From: DASUBV01 sp963822485
GTDB taxonomy: Bacteria > Actinomycetota > Actinomycetes > Streptosporangiales > Streptosporangiaceae
Length of the DNA stretch: 64,000 bases
Assembly: GCA_963822485.1 (NCBI GenBank)
Contig: CAWGHW010000001.1
Coordinates: 1 to 64,000 of the forward strand
Reading direction: 5' to 3'
Part shown: piece by piece, positions 9,260 to 17,682 of the stretch
Numbering within the stretch: the first letter of the stretch is position 1
Layout of the letters: each line of letters opens with the position of its first letter
Notes under the pieces: model-generated
What the model saw: only the letters and a program-made list of their open reading frames with translations
The model's database searches: none
Told to the model about the DNA's origin: nothing
Program-made: the position numbers and the translations under genes

Positions 9260-9829
9260 TTATCCGGCGCGCGGACTGCCCTCAGCCGCTGCCCTGATCA
9301 CGGCACGAACCTTTGCCTCCGGGAAGAACACGGTGAGGTTCCTCGCCGCGGCCAGAGCCCGTTCGCGGGCCTGGCTGTCGAGCTGGCGAGTTGTCCGCAC
9401 GGCATACACGGCGGCCCGGCGCCGGACTCCGGCGCGGTAGTGCCCGATGTCCATACTGATGGTCACGCTGTGGGCGTCGGCCAGCTCGAGGGCCTCGGGG
9501 GTGATCTTCTTGCCCTTGGCCGAGTTGCACTCCTGGTGCAGGAGCTGGAGATTCCAGCGGCGATGCGGTCCGCCGTAAACCCTGGGGATGATGTGATCGA
9601 TCGCGGTGCCGCGCGGAGAGTCCGGCAGATAATCCGCGCACCACGGGCAGTGCCAGTGCTGCAGCTCCACCAGCTCGGTCATGAAGGCCAGGCTGTGTGA
9701 TTCCCACGGCGCGCCGTGATCCTGCCCATCGCCAGCCCGGCCGCCAAACGGCCAGCGGCAGAACCTCTCCCCGGCAGGCACCGGCAACCCGCACACACCG
9801 CACCAGCCGGGCTCCGCCAACATGAGCAC
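9260..9829 (-). CDS. HNH endonuclease-domain protein
   Basis: 189 residues. An N-terminal pair of Cys (CGVCGLP) is followed by the HNH core: CPWC (near 62), AIDHIIPRVYGG with catalytic His (about 76-87), RRWNLQLLH and CNSAKG (about 91-106). The two CxxC/C-x-S-K-G Cys sites would bind a structural zinc. HNH proteins of this small type occur in phages, restriction systems and as free-standing homing-like nucleases. There is no methylase or restriction partner nearby, so the biological role is open. Intact, with an ordinary GC profile. Confidence 0.82.
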   Translation of the reverse strand: MLMLAEPGWCGVCGLPVPAGERFCRWPFGGRAGDGQDHGAPWESHSLAFMTELVELQHWHCPWCADYLPDSPRGTAIDHIIPRVYGGPHRRWNLQLLHQECNSAKGKKITPEALELADAHSVTISMDIGHYRAGVRRRAAVYAVRTTRQLDSQARERALAAARNLTVFFPEAKVRAVIRAAAEGSPRAG

Positions 9830-10291
9830 AAGCTAACCGGACCCCTCGGACATCGCGGCAGCTGCCGGCCGGGAGCCAGGAGGACCCTGCGGCGCCACAA
9901 TCGCAGCCCGGACCTGCCGCTGCCGATCCGGAAGACCTACCGCCTCAGCCGGCGATGGCCATGGGTCCGCATCCCGCCGCATGCACACCGTGCCGGCGAG
10001 CCCACCACGATCTGGCTAGTCCCAGGTCGGTCAACCGTGCCGCAGGGCCGGCGTTACTCGAACCGGTTCACCTGGCCCTGGCGGTCGCGCGAAGACTGTT
10101 CTTGCTCGGCCTCGATGCGCGGGTCTTGCCTTGAGCATCGCCGTCACTGCTCCGGCTCGCCATGCCGGGTCGCATGTGGGGCGGATGCGGGGCTGGGCCA
10201 CCGCAACACGATGTCAGCGTTCAGCGATAGGTTCCGGCGATCCCGCCCGTCTATGTTGTGAACTCTTCATCCGATCGCAGAAGGAGTCGTG
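9830..10291. other. Intergenic region
   Basis: About 460 bases between divergent genes. A T-arm-like run near 9963 is not part of a foldable tRNA. A GAAGGAG ribosome site for the next gene lies at its end. No other feature recognised. Confidence 0.4.
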
Positions 10292-10936
10292 ATGCCACGC
10301 ACCCGGGTCCACAACATGAACGTCTCCCTCGACGGCTACGCCGCCGGCGAGCACGTGACGTTCGATGCCCCGATCGGGGGCGCCGAGCGGCTGTTCACTT
10401 GGTTCGATGGCCGGGTAATCCATGGCGTCGATAAGGCGGATGCCCCCGTCACGCTGGACCGCGCTCTGACCAGCATGTGGAGCCAGGGCATCGGCGCCGA
10501 GATCATGGGACGGCGCAAGTTCGGTCCCCAGGTTGGTGACTGGCCTGACGACGGGTGGCGGGGCTGGTGGGGCGACGACCCGCCATTCCAGACACCGGTG
10601 TTCGTCATGAGCCACCACCCGCATCCCACGATTGACTTTCCCAACGGGACCAGCTTCCGGTTCGTGGACGGCCCACCCCAGGAGGTGCTCCGCCTAGCCC
10701 AGCAGGCTGCTGGTGGTCGTGACGTCCGCATCGGGGGAGGACCCTCGACGGTGCGTCAGTTCCTCCAGGCCGACCTGGTCGACTTCATGCACCTGGTGAT
10801 CGTGCCGATTACCCTCGGGCGCGGCGTATCCCTCTGGGAGGGATCAAGCGGCCTCGAAGACCGCTTCACCGTCGAGTCGGTCACCTCGCCTAGCGGCCTT
10901 ACTCACCAGCTGTGGAACAAGAACGACCACGCCTGA
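10292..10936 (+). CDS. Dihydrofolate-reductase-like (RibD C-terminal domain) protein
   Basis: 214-residue RibD_C/DHFR-fold protein. NMNVSLDGYAAG at the N-terminus is the family signature; IMGRRKFGP (about 74) and VRIGGGPSTVRQFLQADLVD (about 148-167) form the NADPH site; it ends with a conserved LTHQLW strand. Stand-alone proteins of this type are common in actinobacteria and have no proven substrate; they should reduce an unidentified ligand with NADPH. The ATG at 10292 has AGAAGGAG 5-6 bases upstream; a GTG lies one codon earlier. Monocistronic. Confidence 0.88.
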   Translation: MPRTRVHNMNVSLDGYAAGEHVTFDAPIGGAERLFTWFDGRVIHGVDKADAPVTLDRALTSMWSQGIGAEIMGRRKFGPQVGDWPDDGWRGWWGDDPPFQTPVFVMSHHPHPTIDFPNGTSFRFVDGPPQEVLRLAQQAAGGRDVRIGGGPSTVRQFLQADLVDFMHLVIVPITLGRGVSLWEGSSGLEDRFTVESVTSPSGLTHQLWNKNDHA

Positions 10937-11093
10937 ACCCGGACCCCAACCGGGGACTGCCCCCGCGCCAGACTGACCAGATCTGCGGACCTCAACGGCC
11001 AGCAGCGATCCTGGCTCTCAGCCGGGCGAGCTCCTGGCGGAGCCTGAATTCACCGGCAGCAGGCGCCGGCTGGTGGCGGTGCCGGCTGGCGCT

Positions 11094-11507
11094 TCATTCG
11101 AACCAGTAGTCCAGGTGCACCTGGGCGCTTTCTCCCAGTTTGGCGCGGAACCCGCCCTCGCCGCGAAGGCCGGCCAGCTGCCCGGTGCCCGACCCGGCGA
11201 TCACAAACCAGTCGCCGCTGACGATGTTGTCCTGGACTGTGCCGGCGTCTTGGAGCAGGAAGGTGCCGCGCCGCCCGCCGAGGTCCCCGGTGACCCGCTC
11301 GATGCCCACGAAGCTGGCTGATCCATCGGCCAGTGCCGCCTGCAAGAACTCGACGATGCCGTCACCCTTGATGTCACCGGAGAAGCTCTCTTCCACGTGA
11401 ATCCTGGTCAGCACCGGGCCTTGGGCTGGCTCGTCATACGCCGACGGCTCGTACTTGCGCACGGTGATAACCGCGGTCGCGCGGGTCCGTCCTGCGTTTT
11501 CGCTCAT
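11094..11507 (-). CDS. DUF3224 domain protein
   Basis: 137-residue beta-barrel-like small protein. The pattern HVEESFSGDIKGDGIVEFL followed by SFVGIERVTGDLGGRRGTF and the GTGQLAGLRGEG loop is diagnostic for DUF3224, related to the allene-oxide-cyclase-like barrel; function unknown. The ATG at 11507 has ACGGAGG 7-8 bases upstream. The gene lies immediately downstream of the NmrA-type fragment (14 bases), so both may have been one transcript under the LysR gene that diverges from them. Confidence 0.82.
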   Translation of the reverse strand: MSENAGRTRATAVITVRKYEPSAYDEPAQGPVLTRIHVEESFSGDIKGDGIVEFLQAALADGSASFVGIERVTGDLGGRRGTFLLQDAGTVQDNIVSGDWFVIAGSGTGQLAGLRGEGGFRAKLGESAQVHLDYWFE

Positions 11508-11520
11508 GTCACTGCCTCCG

Positions 11521-11916
11521 TTAAGTTGCTGGAAGGGTGTGCGCGATCTCGCCGTGCCTCCGGCCCGGTGACGTCGTAGTGGGAACCGGCGTGCCCGGGC
11601 CCGGTGAGGGCGAGGCGCCAAGGATCGAGCTGCGCACCAGCGGCTGCACCTGTGTCCGGCGGGCGGCATCGATGGCGTTGCGGTGCCAGCTGGCCGCGTC
11701 GGGGTGAGGGCTGGAGAGGAAGAACACTTTCTCGACCCCTGCCATCGCTGTTACCAGCGAGCCCTCGTCGGCGAGGTCGCCGGTGACGGGCTCGGCCCCC
11801 GCCGGGAGGCGGCCGGCGGGCTCACCGGCGCGGACCAGGGCCCGGACCTGCTGCCCCCGGCCCAGCAGCTCCCCGATCAGCGCAGCGCCGATCTTGCTGC
11901 GGCCCCCGATCACCAA
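11521..11916 (-). pseudogene. NmrA-like NAD(P)-binding protein, truncated
   Basis: 131 codons of an atypical short-chain dehydrogenase. The N-terminal Rossmann motif is visible (VIGGRSKIGAALIGELLGRG), then GDLADEGSLVTAMAGVEKVFF and LVRSSILGAS. Intact NmrA/TMR-type proteins are about 280-300 residues. Here the sequence becomes low-complexity after SILGASP, shows HGEIAHTL out of its normal context, and stops. The substrate half is therefore missing. It may be a real remnant or a frame break. The gene is divergent from the LysR regulator at 12029 and is the likely original regulatory target. Confidence 0.6.
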
Positions 11917-12028
11917 ATCAACGCCCGTCCTCCCTCTGCTATGAGTCCTTGCCCGGTCCCAACCTGGGGTACGGGGCGGGGCTGATCAAGGGCGAATCGC
12001 TGATTGGATCGATTAGGATCGCTGATTG

Positions 12029-12958
12029 ATGCGGTGGGACGTGGAACTACGTGAGCTACGGATCTTCCTCGTCCTCGCCGACGAGTTGCATTTCGGCCGG
12101 ACTGCCGAGTGCCTGGGCATCTCTCAGCCGGGGGTCAGCGAGGCCGTGCGGGTTCTGGAGTCCCGGCTCGGCGTCAAGGTCTTCGACCGGACCAGCCGCC
12201 GGGTCCGCCTGACGCCCGCGGGCGAGGAACTCAAGGGCAGCCTCGCGCCCGCGCTGGCTAGCCTGGACCGGGCGCTGGCCCAGACCAGCCAGCTCTCCCA
12301 CGCCGTCCGCGGGCTGCTGCGCGTCGGCTTCGTCCTCACCACCGAGGGCCCAGCGCTCAGCGGGCTTGTCGCAGCGTTCCAGGCCCGCTATCCCGCCTGC
12401 GAGGTCCGACTCCAGGAGGTCGAGACCTTCGATGCCTACCGGGCGCTGCGCCGGGGCGACATCGACGTGCTGTGCAACTGGCTGGCCGTCGATGAGCCGG
12501 ATCTCACCGCGGGCGCCGCATTCGCGTCTTACCCGCGGGTGCTCGCCGTCGCCGCAACGCACCGCCTCGCCGGGCAGCACAAGGTCTCCATCGAGGATCT
12601 GGCCAGCGAGGACGTCGCCTTGCTCCCGCCGACCATCCCGCCGGCGGTCTACGACCTGATCGTCCCCCCGCGCACGCCATCAGGACACCCGATCCGCCGC
12701 ACCCAGCCCGTCCAGACCATCAACGAGATCCTCTCGCTGGTGGCGCGCGGGCGCATTGTCCACCCAACCAGCTCGACGGTCCCCATCTTCAACCGCGACG
12801 ACATCGTCCTCATCCCGATCCAGGGCCTGTCCCCCATTCCGCTCGGACTGGTCTGGTGCACCAGCCGGGAGGGCCCGCGCATCCGCGCCCTCAACGAGGT
12901 CGCCCGGTCAATGATCGCGGCGCCCGGCACCGCACCATTCCGGCCGCGACAGCCTTAA
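12029..12958 (+). CDS. LysR-family transcriptional regulator
   Basis: 309 residues, full length. The winged helix-turn-helix is at residues 3-62, including LHFGRTAECLGISQPGVSEA and LTPAGEEL. It is followed by a periplasmic-binding-protein-like effector domain (RVGFVLTTEGPAL near 93 onward). The start is the second codon of a TTG-ATG pair. It is divergent from the truncated NmrA/DUF3224 pair, with about 110 bases between. LysR proteins usually control the divergent gene and themselves, so the natural target may be the now broken NmrA gene. The effector is unknown. Confidence 0.9.
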   Translation: MRWDVELRELRIFLVLADELHFGRTAECLGISQPGVSEAVRVLESRLGVKVFDRTSRRVRLTPAGEELKGSLAPALASLDRALAQTSQLSHAVRGLLRVGFVLTTEGPALSGLVAAFQARYPACEVRLQEVETFDAYRALRRGDIDVLCNWLAVDEPDLTAGAAFASYPRVLAVAATHRLAGQHKVSIEDLASEDVALLPPTIPPAVYDLIVPPRTPSGHPIRRTQPVQTINEILSLVARGRIVHPTSSTVPIFNRDDIVLIPIQGLSPIPLGLVWCTSREGPRIRALNEVARSMIAAPGTAPFRPRQP

Positions 12959-13024
12959 GTGAAAGGCGCCAGAATCGGATGATCTGCGTGCAGGTCACCG
13001 GCACAGCCGCCCGAACACGCGCCG

Positions 13025-13112
13025 CGCGAAATCGGCGATCAGGCTCCAGCGGTTCAGACGAGATCGTCACGATCCGTTATTGGCGCTGCTCAGAGCTCAG
13101 AGCGCGAGATCC
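13025..13112 (+). repeat. Dispersed repeat, copy A
   Basis: About 88 bases, roughly 90 % identical by eye and in the same orientation to 33091-33178. It contains the odd palindrome GATCGTCACGATC and the tandem GCTCAGAGCTCAGAGC. The two copies are 20 kb apart. No coding capacity is conserved convincingly between them. Confidence 0.75.
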
Positions 13113-13201
13113 TCCGTTAGGTGCGGTATCGAAGTGATCGGCTCTACTTGCCGACGGGGCGCATAACAGGGTCATCTGGAATGGAGAGCCTGGCCGACCG
13201 G

Positions 13202-13220
13202 CGGACTCATAATCCGCCGA
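13202..13220 (+). other. tRNA(CAU) anticodon-arm-like stem-loop (remnant)
   Basis: A perfect 6-base-pair stem GGCGGA/TCCGCC encloses the 7-base loop CTCATAA, which is an anticodon loop with CAU. There is no D-arm or T-arm at the expected distances, so this is not a tRNA gene. Related sequences occur at 32276 and 33000. Confidence 0.4.
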
Positions 13221-13728
13221 TCCTCGCTAATGGGCGTCTACAGCGAGGACACGGCGCCTAGGAATGGCTGATGGAGCGCTACGGCGACCAGGCCGACAGT
13301 TCCTTGAGCACCGAGTCCGCAACTCCCCGCCGACTACGCATGCGGATCGGCCTTGCATGGGTGATGCTGGACCGAACCCGCGCCAGGTGCCGTGGCGCGG
13401 TCAGCCAAGAACTCGGCGAGCGGCAGCTCTACCGCCTCCGGACGCCGGCCGATCAGGTAGGCCAGTCGGTATGGGCTGCGCCTGCCGCCCGTGGGCGCAG
13501 CGCTGAGGCTCCTATTGCTTGATTCGGAGGGCCTGGCGGGCGCTTTGTGCGGGCGCGCCGGGGTACCGTATCCGCGGAGGCAGCGCAGTCGCCGTTTCGC
13601 GTCACGGTGAGCGGTCGCTACGGTCGGCGTGGTGCACCCGCACTGGCGCGTGGCCGCCTCGCCGAGTCGGCTGAGCGGGTATCTGTGAGGTCGAGCGTGC
13701 GCGCTGGGTAGTGTGCCAGGGGGGTTAC

Positions 13729-15180
13729 GTGGCTGAGGCAATGCCTGAGGCGGGGACCGCGGTGGAGCCCGCGGGACAGCCCGCCGGCGCGATTGCGGTT
13801 ATCGGGGAGCGGAAGATCGACTTGACGCGCCTTGAGACCGCGGTCAAGGAGGTAGCTGGTTATGGGGCGCCTTTGCGGGACGTGCGCCTGGGCGCCCAAC
13901 TGCTGTGTGCATGGCTTACGCGCAGGACATGGATCCTGCAGCGGGCCGAAGAGATTACCGTCGCTTCTGACGGATGGACACCGCGGGCTTTCGCGGTCAG
14001 CCTGAAGCCTCCTGATCAGCCGCGCGTGCCGGGCCTGGACGACCAGCTCTTCCTGCCTGTGGCGGCGCTCCCGCGGTATCGCGCGCGGGAGGTAGTCGCC
14101 ACGGATGAGGACGGGCGGCTCGTGACCACGCTGGCGCTCGTGGAGCAGCAGCAGGTAATCGGCTCCATGCTGAGCGCGGCCGCGGCGAACCTGCTGGGAA
14201 CGACCTTAGATCCGGCAGTCGAGACAGGACTGAGGCAGCTTGCCTCCGGTGACGGCCTGGAGGAGTTCAGCGGGATCAGCTCGGAGTGCCAGGGCCTGTC
14301 GGGGAACCCAGATTTTGCCTGGCTGGTAAAGGTGCTCGGCGGCTGCGAGTTCATCTGCCTGCGGGAGCCGGCCTGGGCGGCCGGGCAGTCGTCGCACGTC
14401 GTAGGCGTGAGGTATCGGGAGGCGGTCAGGTCCCGCGCGGTGGCGCTCCCGGCGGACTCGGCTCCAAAGGGCCCGGCTCGCCGTTTCCTGGCGCGGTGGC
14501 GCATGAGGCTCGGCTACGTTGCGGGGCAGCTGGGGTGGCGCCCGACCGCCACGGAGTTTGATCTGCCGGACCTGGGCGGAGCCCAGTACTGGCGGTTCGA
14601 CGTCACGGCTCCGGATGGCGCTGAGATCCGGGAAGCCGGGCTGGCCTGCCAGGCCGGCCCGGTCATCGGCCGCCCGCTGGGCGAAGAAGAGGCAAAGCAG
14701 GCATCCATCCCGTACGCCTCGGAGGAAGCGGACATGACCAGCGGGGCAGCCTCGCTGAAGGTCACGTTCCGGATCAGCAGCCAGTGGCGCTCCTGGGTGC
14801 TGGTGAACGCCCTGGTGATCACTGCGCTGCTGTTCGTGGGTGCGTTCCGGATCAGCTTCGTCTCCGGAACGGGCACGCAGCTGGGCACGCGCGACCTCAC
14901 GACCGCCTTCCTTCTCGGGATCAGCGGCGCCTCCGCAGGAATGCTAGCTCGCCCCACGGAAGATGCGCTGACCTCGGTATTCCTGCGCGGAGTCCGCTTC
15001 ATGATGAGCGTCCTGGGCCTGCTGGCATTCGCAGCCGTGGCGAGCCTGGCGTTCGGCGCATCGGGGCCTGACTTGTTCCTGCTCTGGCTCGCCCTGGCCA
15101 GCGCCGCAGGCGCCGTTTGCCTCATCGTGCTGGCAGGCACCGGCCTGATGGACCGAAGCCTGAAGCGCCGTCCGGGGTGA
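13729..15180 (+). CDS. Unrecognised protein with C-terminal membrane domain
   Basis: 483 residues. The first two thirds are soluble, mixed alpha/beta, with no motif I recognise. The C-terminus has four hydrophobic helices: about 360-380 (VLVNALVITALLFVGAF), 398-418 (AFLLGISGASAGML), 432-452 (MMSVLGLLAFAAVASLAF) and 458-478. Such a layout suggests an inner-membrane protein with a large cytoplasmic N-terminal sensor or effector domain. The GTG at 13729 is preferred because AGGGGGG precedes it by about 5 bases; the open frame extends to a GTG at 13711. Monocistronic. Confidence 0.6.
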   Translation: MAEAMPEAGTAVEPAGQPAGAIAVIGERKIDLTRLETAVKEVAGYGAPLRDVRLGAQLLCAWLTRRTWILQRAEEITVASDGWTPRAFAVSLKPPDQPRVPGLDDQLFLPVAALPRYRAREVVATDEDGRLVTTLALVEQQQVIGSMLSAAAANLLGTTLDPAVETGLRQLASGDGLEEFSGISSECQGLSGNPDFAWLVKVLGGCEFICLREPAWAAGQSSHVVGVRYREAVRSRAVALPADSAPKGPARRFLARWRMRLGYVAGQLGWRPTATEFDLPDLGGAQYWRFDVTAPDGAEIREAGLACQAGPVIGRPLGEEEAKQASIPYASEEADMTSGAASLKVTFRISSQWRSWVLVNALVITALLFVGAFRISFVSGTGTQLGTRDLTTAFLLGISGASAGMLARPTEDALTSVFLRGVRFMMSVLGLLAFAAVASLAFGASGPDLFLLWLALASAAGAVCLIVLAGTGLMDRSLKRRPG

Positions 15181-15331
15181 ACCATGGCTGACAGCAGTGG
15201 ATGACCGTTCCGCGGAGCCCGGAAACATCGCAAGCGGCGGTGGCCGAGGGAAACGGCCTCGCGCTGTGCTGGCTGTTCTGCGCTGACTGCACCGGGCAGA
15301 GCCGGGGCTCTGCCCTGATCTTGACCTGCTG

Positions 15332-16789
15332 CTATGGGACCGTGCGCCGAAGCCGGAGGGTGAAGATCGCGCCGCGTTCGGGTGCGTTGGCCGCGTCGAT
15401 CGTGGCGCCCTGGTTGCGGAGCAGCCGGACGGCGATGGCCAGCCCGAGGCCTGCTCGGTCACTGCGGCGCGAGTCGCTGGCGCGGACCATCGGCTCGAAT
15501 ACGCGGGGCAGCAGGTCGGGCGCGATCCCGGGACCGTCGTCGGCGACGCGCACGAAGGCGCTCAGGGCGTCCTCGCCGCAGGCGACATTGACCGTTCCTC
15601 CCGGCGGTGTGTGACGCAGAGCGTTGTCGATGACGTTGGCCAGGGCCCGGTCAAATCCGTCGGGGTCGATCCGCACCGAGGGGTGACTATGCGCTGTCAC
15701 CTGGAGCTTGACTTCACGCTCGTCGGCCGCGGCTTCGAAGCCGGCGGCTGCGTCCATGACGGCGTCGGCGAGGTTCATCATCTGCAGCGAGGGCCGGTCG
15801 TCGATCTCCGCGCGGGCGTAGTCGAACAGGCTGGTGACAAGACGATCGATCTGCTGGGCTTTTGACCGTGCCCGGCCGAGCCGTTCACCGGGGTCGCCGA
15901 TGCCTGCTGCGATCGCGTCGAGATAGCCGCGCAGCGAGAACAGCGGGGTGCGCAGGTCGTGGGCGATGGAGCTGACGAGCAGACGCCGCCGGGCCTCGAG
16001 TCGCGCGTCATGCTCAGCAACGTGTGCGAGCCTGGCCGCCATGCCTGCGACGGCAGCAGCGACGTTGTCGGCCTCCCGGATCGGCGAGATGACGGGGGCC
16101 TGGACCGGCTCCCCGCCCGCGATGGCGTCGACCTGTGCGCTCAGCCGGCGAAGCGGGACGACGAGCCAGCGGCTGGCCGCCCAGGCTAGCAGCGTCAGGC
16201 CAGCGAGCAGGGCGGCCAGCCCGGACACGACCGCGGTTAGCAGCCGGGGATTCTGGCCGGGTGGTTTAGCGTAGAGATTGAGAGTAAGCGCCTTGTCCGG
16301 CTGGGACCTGAACGGAAGGACGTAGGTGGCAGCGGGCTGTTCGCCCGGTGCCGCGGAGGCCGCGCGCTCGGCCGGGCGGGTCGGCGGCCTGGTCCGGGCG
16401 CCGGCCGGACTCGATTGCCGCGTGGCGGGGGGCCTGCCAGCGGATCGCCGTGCCGGTTTGACTGTCAGCCTCAGCTCATGGCCGGGGTAAAGGGCACGCT
16501 TGCTCGTCGGGGAAAGGATTTCCAGCGACGCGCCCAGCCGGAGTGCGGCGAGCTTCCGCGTCAGGGCTTGTTCCCACCGCGTCGTCTCGGCCGGCGTCAT
16601 GCGGTGCTCAAGATAGGCCGCTCTGTGGCTGACGTAGGCCGCGGCGGCGGCGAGCCGATGGTCGAGGTCGGTGTGCTCCCGGCAGGATTCTGTGAAGTAG
16701 CCGGCGGCCGTTGCCGCGGCGGCGAAGCCGAGTAGCGCGAGCGCGGACATGGCCAGCGCTACGCGGAAGGAGACGCGCGGGCGGCTCAT
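15332..16789 (-). CDS. Sensor histidine kinase (HAMP, HisKA, HATPase)
   Basis: 485-residue membrane kinase: TM1 about 8-30, an extracytoplasmic sensor of about 150 residues with a Pro/Arg-rich tract, TM2 about 180-205 (VSGLAALLAGLTLLAWAAS), then HAMP. The phospho-acceptor motif SSIAHDLRTPLFSLRGYL is near residue 275. The ATPase domain has the N box DNALRHTPPGG, G1 box DDGPGIAPDLLPRVFE and G2 GLGLAIAVRLL. The ATG overlaps the response-regulator stop (TGATG), so it is translationally coupled to it. This is the EnvZ/BaeS type. The stimulus is unknown; the divergent exported Asp-box protein is a plausible regulon member. Confidence 0.93.
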   Translation of the reverse strand: MSRPRVSFRVALAMSALALLGFAAAATAAGYFTESCREHTDLDHRLAAAAAYVSHRAAYLEHRMTPAETTRWEQALTRKLAALRLGASLEILSPTSKRALYPGHELRLTVKPARRSAGRPPATRQSSPAGARTRPPTRPAERAASAAPGEQPAATYVLPFRSQPDKALTLNLYAKPPGQNPRLLTAVVSGLAALLAGLTLLAWAASRWLVVPLRRLSAQVDAIAGGEPVQAPVISPIREADNVAAAVAGMAARLAHVAEHDARLEARRRLLVSSIAHDLRTPLFSLRGYLDAIAAGIGDPGERLGRARSKAQQIDRLVTSLFDYARAEIDDRPSLQMMNLADAVMDAAAGFEAAADEREVKLQVTAHSHPSVRIDPDGFDRALANVIDNALRHTPPGGTVNVACGEDALSAFVRVADDGPGIAPDLLPRVFEPMVRASDSRRSDRAGLGLAIAVRLLRNQGATIDAANAPERGAIFTLRLRRTVP

Positions 16790-17505
16790 CAGGCGAGGTC
16801 GCGCGCGAGACCGCCGTCGAAGCGGTAGCCGGCGCCCCAGACTGTGACTATGTAACGGGGATCGGCCGGGTCCTGCTCGATCTTGCCGCGCAGCCTGCTG
16901 ATGTACACGGAGACCGCGGTGTGGTCGCCGTAGCCTCCCCAGACGAGGTCGAACAAATGCTCGCGGCTGAACACCTGCCGCGGATGCTGGACGAGCACCC
17001 GCAGCAGCTCGAACTCGCGGGCGGTCGTCCGCACTGCCTGGCCGGCGATGACCACCTCGTGCGCGGCGAGATCGACCTCGAGCCGGCCGAAGCGAAGCCG
17101 CCCCAGCCCGCGGCTGGCGCCCGAGCGGCGCAGGACCGCCTTGACCCGGGCCACGATTTCCGCCGGGGTCGCCGACTTGACGATGTAGTCATCGGCGCCC
17201 AGTCCCAGGCCGCGGATTTTATCGGCGTCACTACCGCGGGCGGTAAGGAACAGCACCGGGATGTCTGACCGCGCGCGGATGTCGCGGCATAGCTCAAATC
17301 CCGATGCGCCGGGGAGCATCACGTCCAGTAGCACGCAGTCGGGCGCCGGCGCCATCCCGAGCGCGCCGGCCGCCTGCTCGGCGCTGGGTGCGAGCCGGGC
17401 GCAGAAGCCGTCTGCCTCCAGGAAGTCCCGCAGCAGCGCGGCGATCTCGCGGTCGTCCTCAACGACGAGCACGAGCGGCCCGGCACTTCCCGAGACAGCA
17501 TGCAT
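16789..17505 (-). CDS. OmpR/PhoB-type response regulator
   Basis: 238 residues. The receiver domain has the acidic pair EDD near residue 17, phospho-acceptor Asp in CVLLDVMLPG near 59, Thr in LFLTARG and Lys in YIVKSATP. The C-terminal winged helix (about 138-235) has the typical TTAREFELLRVLVQHPRQVFSR and VSVYISRLRGKIEQDP, ending GAGYRFDGG. The ATG at 17505 gives the normal N-terminus; longer open frame upstream is not family-like. First gene of an operon with the kinase. It is divergent from the Asp-box protein gene, with about 180 bases between for shared control. Confidence 0.93.
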   Translation of the reverse strand: MHAVSGSAGPLVLVVEDDREIAALLRDFLEADGFCARLAPSAEQAAGALGMAPAPDCVLLDVMLPGASGFELCRDIRARSDIPVLFLTARGSDADKIRGLGLGADDYIVKSATPAEIVARVKAVLRRSGASRGLGRLRFGRLEVDLAAHEVVIAGQAVRTTAREFELLRVLVQHPRQVFSREHLFDLVWGGYGDHTAVSVYISRLRGKIEQDPADPRYIVTVWGAGYRFDGGLARDLA

Positions 17506-17682
17506 AGCCACAGTGTCGCCCCGCCCTGGCTCTTCCAGCCGCAATTTTCGCACTCTTTTCGCAGTCCGTACGCGCCGGGACGAACCCTTCGGCCGACCCT
17601 GAAAGCGCACGCAGACACCAGCGGCGCCGATCGGCCACCAGGTTCGAACGGCCGCTAACCCGATCCGGAGGAGTACTCGACC

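Larger units (their letters stand above)
12959..13728. other. 770-base non-coding region with dispersed repeat and tRNA-like stem
   Basis: Contains one copy of an about 88-base direct repeat shared with 33.1 kb and a tRNA anticodon-arm-like stem-loop at 13202-13220. Short open frames here (for example 13271-13522) show no family pattern. I see it as a former integration or recombination site, by inference. Confidence 0.45.

Noticed and set aside
9955..9990. T-arm-like sequence suggesting a tRNA
   Set aside because: No matching acceptor stem, D-arm or anticodon arm at proper distances.
13271..13522. 83-codon frame as a gene
   Set aside because: No family pattern and no ribosome site; overlaps another frame of equal quality.
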